Under the pieces are notes generated by a model. That model did no database searches. It was not told the DNA's origin and saw nothing but the letters and a program-made list of their open reading frames with translations. Below are positions 1 through 5,152 of a stretch of 5,152 nucleotides of DNA, one piece after another; position 1 is the stretch's first letter; every line of letters begins with the position of its first letter. The position numbers and the translations under genes are program-made. This DNA is from Flavobacteriales bacterium. Its GTDB lineage: Bacteria; Bacteroidota; Bacteroidia; Flavobacteriales_E; Vicingaceae. The stretch covers positions 1-5,152 of the forward strand of contig JAJCYN010000039.1 of NCBI GenBank assembly GCA_029262915.1. The letters run 5' to 3'.

Positions 1-1
1 G

Positions 2-787
2 GGGTTCTCAATTTCTGTATATAACCTTCTACTTATTGTTGTTATATTTTTTGCTGTTAAAGGAATTACTCATAGTCTTGATTTATTAGTTAAAAAAAGA
101 TTAGAAAAGAAAGGATTAACAGATGAAGGAAGAAGTAGTTCTATTACCCAAATTTTTAAATACATCATTTACATTCTCGGATTCTTTGTAATGATTCAAA
201 GTTTAGGAATTAAGGCTGATTTTATATTAGGTGTTTTTGCAGCTTTAGGTTTAGGTATTGGTTTTGCCTTGCAAGATGTATTTAAAGATTTAATCTCGGG
301 TATTATTATTTTGTTTGAAGGGAATGTTGCTGTAGGAGACATTTTAGAAGTGGACGGATTAGTTGGAACTGTAAAAGAAATTAAATTAAGAACATCGTTA
401 ATTAGAACAAGAGATGGAATTTATATTGTGGTTCCCAATAACAGAGTTGTAAATGAAAAAGTAATAAACTGGAGTACAAATACTAAAATAACTCGTTTTA
501 ATATTACAGTTGGAGTTGCTTATGGTTCTGATGTAGAGAAGGTGAAAGAATTACTACTCCAGAGCACGAATGAACACAAGCAAGTGACCAAAAGACCTGT
601 TCCAATGGTGTTTTTTCATGATTTTGGAGATTCGGCTCTAATGTTTGAACTACATTTTTGGGTATTAGAGACATGGAGTATTGAAATTATAAAAAGCGAT
701 TTAAGATTTGCAATAGATAAATTGTTTAGAGAAAATGACATTCAAATACCATTTCCTCAAAGAGATGTTCATCTTATTCAAAAATAA
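2..787 (+). CDS. MscS-family mechanosensitive ion channel, 5'-truncated by the window edge
   Basis: Inner-membrane channel of the small-conductance mechanosensitive (MscS) family, which opens under membrane tension to release solutes during osmotic downshock. The frame is open from base 2, so the Met at 191 is internal and the start lies outside the window; 261 residues are visible. Numbering from base 2: hydrophobic segments at about 4-20 and 51-70, then the Gly/Ala-rich pore helix (about 74-104, containing GVFAALGLGIGFALQD) followed by the DLISGIIILFE stretch typical of MscS TM3. Next is the beta domain with VGDILEVDGLVGTV and the family signature around RTRDGIYIVVPNNRV. The alpha/beta cytoplasmic domain ends in IQIPFPQRDVHL, a common MscS C-terminus. 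The family call is secure. The paralogue type cannot be set because the N-terminal helices are missing. The CLC gene follows after 8 bp, suggesting co-transcription. Confidence 0.93.
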   Translation, partial: GFSISVYNLLLIVVIFFAVKGITHSLDLLVKKRLEKKGLTDEGRSSSITQIFKYIIYILGFFVMIQSLGIKADFILGVFAALGLGIGFALQDVFKDLISGIIILFEGNVAVGDILEVDGLVGTVKEIKLRTSLIRTRDGIYIVVPNNRVVNEKVINWSTNTKITRFNITVGVAYGSDVEKVKELLLQSTNEHKQVTKRPVPMVFFHDFGDSALMFELHFWVLETWSIEIIKSDLRFAIDKLFRENDIQIPFPQRDVHLIQK

Positions 788-795
788 AAAGGCTT

Positions 796-2565
796 GTGAA
801 TAAAATAATGCTTAAGTTTTATTTGTGGAGAGTAAAACATATACAACACAAACATTTTGTATTATTTCTAAGCTTAATAATCGGTTTATTATCTGGTTTT
901 GCAGCCGTAATTATTAAAAACTCTGTTCATTTTATTCAGCAGCTTTTAGCTACTGGATTTACTCAAAATATTCATAATTACTTGTATTTTATTTTCCCTT
1001 TAGTTGGGTTATTGCTAACAGTAACATTAATAAAATATATTATCAGAAGACCTGTTGGGCACGGAATTCCAGGTGTTTTGTATGCTATTTCCAAAAAAAA
1101 CAGTATAATAAAAGCATTTAGCACTTATGCTTCAATAATTACAAGTGCACTTACAGTTGGTTTTGGAGGTTCAGTGGGGTTAGAAGGACCAACCGTTTCT
1201 ACAGGAGGAGCTCTTGCTTCAAATTTAGGAAGATTTTTAAAGTTAGATTATAAAACAATTACGCTATTAATTGGCTGTGGTGTAGTGGGAGCAATGTCAG
1301 GTATATTTAATGCACCAATTGCAGCATTAGTTTTTGCGTTGGAAGTATTTATGTTTGATTTAACATTAACCTCAATGATACCATTTTTAATGGCATCTGT
1401 TACAGCAGCACTTACATCAAGAATGATGCTTGGAGATAATGTGTTGTTTGACATTCAAATAAAAGATGTATTTCTAACCTCTGATGTTCCTTTCTATATT
1501 TTATTAGGAATTTTTACAGGATTAATTTCTGTTTATTTTAATAAAATGTTTTGGTTTATCGAAGACCTTTTTGATAAACTAAATAACCCCTTTCTTAAAT
1601 TATTGGTTGGAGGTACGTTATTAGGAATACTTATCTTTTTTATTCCACCACTATATGGAGAAGGTTTTGTAACCATTAAAATGTTGTTTTCGGGGAATTA
1701 TACAAGCATTGTAAATAACAGTCTTTTATATAATTTTCAAGACAATACTTTAATAATGTGGGGGTTGTTGTTTGCTTGGATGTTCTTTAAAGTTATTGCT
1801 TCGGCACTTACATTTGGGGCAGGAGGAGTTGGAGGAGTCTTTGCACCATCTCTATTTGTTGGAGCTTCTGGTGGCTTTGTATTTGCAAAAACATTAAATT
1901 ATTTAGGGTTAACTAACCTATCAGAAAGTAATTTTACTTTGGTCGGAATGGCAGGGCTAATTGCAGGAGTTTTACACGCACCTTTAACTTCATTATTCTT
2001 AATTGCTGAAATAACAAGTGGTTATGAGCTAATAATTCCTTTAATGATTACTGCTACAATTGCTTATTTAACTTCTAAATATTTTGTGCCACACTCTATT
2101 TATAATATGCAGTTGGCTAAAAGAGGAGAGTTAATTACTAGACATAAGGATAAAGCAGTACTTACCTTAATGAATCTTAAAACAGAGGTTGAAAAGGATT
2201 TTAATATTATTAAGCTGGAATCTACTTTAGGAGATTTAGTAAAAGTAGTTTCTATTTCTAAAAGAAATTTATTTCCTGTTGTTGATGAAGAAGGAATATT
2301 GCGAGGAGTAATAACATTGGATGACATTAGAGAAATTATGTTTAAACCAGAGATGTATAATGATGTTAAGATTGAATCCTTGATGGTTCAGCCCAGAGAC
2401 TTTATAAATTTAGGAGATTCTATGGATGTAGTAATGGAAAAATTTTCTAAATCGAATGCCTGGAACCTTCCTGTACTTGAGAATGATAGATATGTCGGAT
2501 TCGTATCCAAATCTAAGCTGTTTAATGCGTATCGTAAAATGCTAATTAATTTTTCTGAAGAATAA
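796..2565 (+). CDS. CLC-family chloride channel/transporter with C-terminal CBS pair
   Basis: Complete 589-residue voltage-gated ClC-type anion channel or anion/proton antiporter of the inner membrane. Residues about 20-430 form the multi-helix CLC core. Its three selectivity motifs are visible: GHGIP (88-92), GLEGP (128-132, with gating glutamate E130) and GGVFAP (346-351). The central pore tyrosine is Y410 in SGYELIIP. Residues about 463-520 and 528-582 are two CBS domains, which in this family bind nucleotides and modulate gating. The residue matching the internal proton glutamate of E. coli ClcA (E203) is Val184, and the ClcA Ser107 position is His89, so proton coupling is uncertain. The start used is GTG at 796, 8 bp after the MscS stop with a weak AAGG just upstream. 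An ATG at 808 is an equally plausible start and would remove only four residues. A terminator hairpin follows the stop. Confidence 0.93.
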   Translation: MNKIMLKFYLWRVKHIQHKHFVLFLSLIIGLLSGFAAVIIKNSVHFIQQLLATGFTQNIHNYLYFIFPLVGLLLTVTLIKYIIRRPVGHGIPGVLYAISKKNSIIKAFSTYASIITSALTVGFGGSVGLEGPTVSTGGALASNLGRFLKLDYKTITLLIGCGVVGAMSGIFNAPIAALVFALEVFMFDLTLTSMIPFLMASVTAALTSRMMLGDNVLFDIQIKDVFLTSDVPFYILLGIFTGLISVYFNKMFWFIEDLFDKLNNPFLKLLVGGTLLGILIFFIPPLYGEGFVTIKMLFSGNYTSIVNNSLLYNFQDNTLIMWGLLFAWMFFKVIASALTFGAGGVGGVFAPSLFVGASGGFVFAKTLNYLGLTNLSESNFTLVGMAGLIAGVLHAPLTSLFLIAEITSGYELIIPLMITATIAYLTSKYFVPHSIYNMQLAKRGELITRHKDKAVLTLMNLKTEVEKDFNIIKLESTLGDLVKVVSISKRNLFPVVDEEGILRGVITLDDIREIMFKPEMYNDVKIESLMVQPRDFINLGDSMDVVMEKFSKSNAWNLPVLENDRYVGFVSKSKLFNAYRKMLINFSEE

Positions 2566-2589
2566 ATATTGAATTAAGCTATAAAAAAA

Positions 2590-2612
2590 GTCCGATGAAA
2601 TTTTCATCGGAC
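2590..2612. terminator. Bidirectional rho-independent terminator between convergent operons
   Basis: Perfect inverted repeat with a 9-bp stem, GTCCGATGA (2590-2598) and TCATCGGAC (2604-2612), and loop AATTT. The repeat can be written as 11 bp around a single base. It is followed by TTTTTT (2613-2618) on the plus strand and preceded by seven A residues (2583-2589), which give a U-tract on the minus strand. It lies 24 bp after the CLC stop and 26 bp after the gldN stop, so it can end transcription from both sides. Function is inferred from structure and position. Confidence 0.9.
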
Positions 2613-2638
2613 TTTTTTATAAGAAAATTATAGCATTA

Positions 2639-3490
2639 TTAAAAATGCCACAAATCATGTTCCATTTTAAAGATATCATCTTTAATTCTATCAGCTTCAT
2701 ATAATAACTCTATAGGATTATTTTCTTTATATTCTATGATTTCCCTATCATAAACATTAGATACCTTATAGATGTAGCTGTTGAACATTCTTTTCCAAAA
2801 AATATCTTCAAATGTTCTTCGTTCTGCATCATTTTGTCTATTGAAAACATCGTAATTAGCTAAAACATATCTAGCTTCTGGAAAATATATCCAAAAAATA
2901 GGTTTAATTCCCTTAACTGAACCATCTTCAGCAATTGCTGTTGCAAACGGGCAAATCCCCATTATTCTAACATCCATTATAGATCGTTCATTATCGAAAA
3001 ACCAATCTTCCTTTAATCGATATTTAACAATATCAATCGATTCAATTGGTTCATACGTGATCTGAGGGATAGTTGGATCTCCAAATTGATCTTCCATCAT
3101 AATGGTAATAGAATCTCCCATTTTTCCTATTGCTTCAGCAATTGTTAAAGGAACGGTAAATTCATCATCTATAGATGCATCATATGCTTTTAGCGTTTTT
3201 TCTTCAGTAATACTATACTTCAACACATCAAAAAGACTTTTTCTGTCTTTAATAGGTGTTATAGGATAATATAAAGGATGGTTAATTTTTTCACGAAGAT
3301 CAATTTCCCTCCATACTCTTTTGTGCCACATCACATCAGCTTCCCTAACATGCGTATAAGGAATAACCCTTCTTGTTGGTGTGTTTTCTTTTATCCAAGG
3401 TTTATCCAAAATCTTTTGGGCTTGAGTATTAGAAATACCAACAACAGTAATTAGTATAGTAGCCAATAACGTTAATCTCGCAAGTTTCAT
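2639..3490 (-). CDS. gldN: Gliding motility / type IX secretion protein GldN (PorN)
   Basis: Periplasmic component of the T9SS and gliding machinery. In the family, GldN (PorN) forms a ring complex with the lipoprotein GldK (PorK) at the outer membrane and contacts the GldM shaft. The chosen start at 3490 gives 283 residues, close to the usual family length. The N-terminus is a Sec signal peptide: MKLAR, a hydrophobic core (LTLLATILITVVGI), and likely cleavage after NTQA before QKILD. The mature part shows GldN-like features: the early VREADVMWHKRVWREIDLREK segment, then NHPLYYPI, KEDWFFD, IMGICPFA and a C-terminal aromatic HDLWHF. An in-frame ATG at 3496 would add two residues (M-I). However, AGGAGG abuts that ATG directly and sits 6 nt from the ATG at 3490, so 3490 is preferred. 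It follows gldM by about 30 bp and is the last gene before the terminator, matching the conserved gldK-L-M-N order. Confidence 0.94.
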   Translation of the reverse strand: MKLARLTLLATILITVVGISNTQAQKILDKPWIKENTPTRRVIPYTHVREADVMWHKRVWREIDLREKINHPLYYPITPIKDRKSLFDVLKYSITEEKTLKAYDASIDDEFTVPLTIAEAIGKMGDSITIMMEDQFGDPTIPQITYEPIESIDIVKYRLKEDWFFDNERSIMDVRIMGICPFATAIAEDGSVKGIKPIFWIYFPEARYVLANYDVFNRQNDAERRTFEDIFWKRMFNSYIYKVSNVYDREIIEYKENNPIELLYEADRIKDDIFKMEHDLWHF

Positions 3491-3496
3491 AATCAT

Positions 3497-3502
3497 CCTC
3501 CT
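3497..3502 (-). promoter_or_regulatory. Strong Shine-Dalgarno for gldN
   Basis: On the minus strand this reads AGGAGG, a full match to the anti-Shine-Dalgarno core. It touches the ATG at 3496 with no spacer but stands 6 nt from the ATG at 3490, a normal spacing, so it supports the downstream ATG as the gldN start. Such strong sites are uncommon in Bacteroidota, whose initiation generally relies little on Shine-Dalgarno pairing. It lies in the short gap between the gldM stop and gldN. Confidence 0.75.
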
Positions 3503-3520
3503 TTTTCTAATGGTTAATAT

Positions 3521-5152
3521 TTATATTACTTTCAAAATAATTGGAGCCAATTGCCTAGTTGTTCCATCTGGCATTCTAACTTTAACTTGTTCAATAAAGA
3601 ATTTTTGATTTCTTTTAGATTGACCAATCATTTTTTTACACTTAGCATTTAATTTATTTCCATTTATTTTAAATTCTTGAACAACACCAGCTTTAGTGGT
3701 TGAGAACATAAATGAAGAAACTCTAACTTTTATGTCAAAATCAAATCCTATCATTTTTGCTTGAACGGTAGATGCATTTTTAAAAGCAATTTTCTTAATA
3801 GATACAGAACCTGATTTACCTCCACAAAAAGATTTAGGATCTGGAATTCTTTTTACTCTAAATTCCACTTTTCCTAAATTAACTTTTTGACCTGTAGTTT
3901 CATCTATTCCAGTAACTACAATGTTAACTTTCCCCTTTTTTCGAGGTCGCATTACGTATCCTTTACCAGACTTGCTTAATCCCGGTGCAGATGCAGTAAA
4001 ATTAGGCATAGGGGCTGAAACAGTAACAGGGTTATCAACTCCAATGTAAAACACATTCATTTTATCAGCAGAAACAGCTAATGAAGGTTTACCAACCTCA
4101 AAAGAAGTTTTGAAAGGATAAACTTTAGGTCCTTTTTTAGTATTTAATTTAATAATACCACCCCAGTTATGAACACCAACGCTTTCTCTCACTTTTAAAT
4201 TTCCTTTACCATTGGCAATTTCTTCTTTAGTCATTTGGTACCAATCACCTTCTCCCCATTTATTCCCCTTTGTTCCTTTCATGATTTTATTGACGTCAAA
4301 TTTTTGGGTTTTTTCCACGGCCAATGCAGCAGCAGTATCAAAGCCCATCTCTCCAGTAGAAATATAAATCTCAGGATCAACTCTATCATCATAGGCGGCA
4401 GTAAATATGTCTGCTCTAAAGGTATCTCCATCCATGATGTAAGCTTTTGGCATAACTGCCATACCTTTTACTGCGTTAAAGGAAACTCCTCCAGCATCTA
4501 TTCTTTCATATAGCTTATTGATAACTTCAGCTTCTGAAGTTCTAACATCCGCTTGTAATTTAGATAACATCGTAATCGTAGCTGCTAAAGGTGCGTGATA
4601 AAATAATGCTACTTCCCAAGGCTCGTCTTTCCCTTCATGATTTTTTATGTCATTAGTATTTAGGTAGTTGGTTTTTTCAGTAATATCTTTTTGTACTTCC
4701 TTATCTTCAAAGACATCAACAATACCTTTTGAATAAGCATCCATTTTCTCTCTCAATGTAATACCACTCCAATCTTCTTCTCCAGGAAGTTTTACGGGGG
4801 TCGCTGGCTCAGCTAGTCCCATTATAAGAGTTGGCATATCATAATTATCTTTAGCATTAACATTTTCAACACTTATGGTATCAGCTACTTCCGCAGGAAT
4901 GCCGTCAGTTTTTTCAATTAATCTAGCTTTCAAGCTTTTAATATGACCGTACATGTCATCAGCCATTTTTTTTACTTTGTTTGCTTTATCAGCCCATTTT
5001 TTTGCTGCTGGACTTTCTGCCGCAGCTTTATCAAATGCACTATATAATATTCCGTTACTCGCATCAAAAACAACGGTAGTTTTTTCTATACCAGTATTTA
5101 ATTTAACAAATGCGTCAAGTATTGATTTAGAAATATTTAATGCAAGTAGTGC
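3521..5152 (-). CDS. gldM: Gliding motility / type IX secretion motor protein GldM (PorM), 5' end outside window
   Basis: Inner-membrane-anchored periplasmic protein that forms, with GldL, the proton-motive-force-driven motor of the T9SS and gliding; its long periplasmic shaft reaches the GldK/GldN ring. The frame stays open to the window edge: 62 residues precede the Met codon at 4966, beginning ALLALNISKSILDAFV, which matches the end of the GldM transmembrane helix and the start of its first periplasmic domain. Only about 20 N-terminal residues are probably missing. 543 residues are visible. Numbering from base 5152, approximate domains are: helical D1 to about 217 (with YHAPLAATITMLSKLQADV near 185-203), D2 about 220-357, Ig-like D3 about 358-434 (starting at SADKMNVFYIGVDNPVTVSAP), and D4 about 435-543. 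The only two visible cysteines are both in D4. gldN follows after about 30 bp. The D2 region seems longer than in relatives I remember. Confidence 0.95.
   Translation of the reverse strand, partial: ALLALNISKSILDAFVKLNTGIEKTTVVFDASNGILYSAFDKAAAESPAAKKWADKANKVKKMADDMYGHIKSLKARLIEKTDGIPAEVADTISVENVNAKDNYDMPTLIMGLAEPATPVKLPGEEDWSGITLREKMDAYSKGIVDVFEDKEVQKDITEKTNYLNTNDIKNHEGKDEPWEVALFYHAPLAATITMLSKLQADVRTSEAEVINKLYERIDAGGVSFNAVKGMAVMPKAYIMDGDTFRADIFTAAYDDRVDPEIYISTGEMGFDTAAALAVEKTQKFDVNKIMKGTKGNKWGEGDWYQMTKEEIANGKGNLKVRESVGVHNWGGIIKLNTKKGPKVYPFKTSFEVGKPSLAVSADKMNVFYIGVDNPVTVSAPMPNFTASAPGLSKSGKGYVMRPRKKGKVNIVVTGIDETTGQKVNLGKVEFRVKRIPDPKSFCGGKSGSVSIKKIAFKNASTVQAKMIGFDFDIKVRVSSFMFSTTKAGVVQEFKINGNKLNAKCKKMIGQSKRNQKFFIEQVKVRMPDGTTRQLAPIILKVI

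Noticed and set aside
191..193. ATG as the start of the MscS-family gene
   Set aside because: The frame is open upstream to the window edge and encodes further membrane helices, as expected for MscS; starting here would remove most of TM2.
788..795. Possible promoter between the MscS and CLC genes
   Set aside because: The gap is only 8 bp and no Bacteroidota-type -7 element (TAnnTTTG) is placed suitably upstream; co-transcription is simpler.
1248..1454. 68-codon minus-strand open frame
   Set aside because: Lies wholly inside the CLC core on the opposite strand; the translation has no recognisable domain, and the plus-strand frame carries clear CLC motifs here.
2100..2327. 75-codon minus-strand open frame
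   Set aside because: Antisense to the CLC C-terminus and first CBS domain; low-complexity Ser/Thr-rich translation with no family resemblance.
4235..4513. 92-codon plus-strand open frame
   Set aside because: Antisense to gldM, which is strongly supported here; the translation looks like a shadow of the real gene.
1..5152. Search for an undescribed system: repeats, arrays, mobile elements, RNA genes, defence or toxin genes
   Set aside because: Four known-family genes fill almost the whole window; apart from the terminator palindrome I saw no repeat units, tRNA-like folds, transposase remnants or unexplained small genes.

Overview
The window looks like chromosomal DNA from a low-GC member of the Bacteroidota, most likely a Flavobacteriia-type bacterium. 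The strongest pointer is the gldM-gldN pair on the minus strand. These genes encode core parts of the type IX secretion (T9SS) and gliding-motility machinery, which is known only from this phylum. The AT-rich sequence and A/T-ending codons agree. Genus and species cannot be read from this window.

Layout: the plus strand carries two membrane-protein genes. At positions 2-787 is the 3' part of a MscS-family mechanosensitive channel gene, cut by the left edge. Eight bases later comes a complete CLC-type chloride channel/transporter with two C-terminal CBS domains (796-2565). The tight spacing suggests one transcript. The minus strand carries gldM (5152-3521, missing only the start of the gene) and gldN (3490-2639). 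The two gene pairs converge on a 73-bp gap that holds a symmetric hairpin flanked by an A-tract and a T-tract, which can serve as a shared bidirectional terminator. No gene-free stretch exceeds 300 bp. No RNA genes, mobile elements, repeats or CRISPR arrays were seen.

How the genes work together: GldM is the periplasm-spanning rotor shaft. With GldL, whose gene is expected just beyond the right edge, it forms the proton-driven T9SS motor. GldN forms the periplasmic ring with the lipoprotein GldK and meets the GldM shaft. MscS and CLC both move small ions across the inner membrane and plausibly act together in osmotic or anion homeostasis; that link is inference from proximity.

I found no clear sign of an undescribed system. 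The points most worth a second look are the CLC protein's non-canonical ion-pathway residues (Val at the internal proton-glutamate position, His at the central serine position), a possible loop insertion and a lone cysteine pair in GldM, and a strong Shine-Dalgarno that moves the gldN start to the second ATG.
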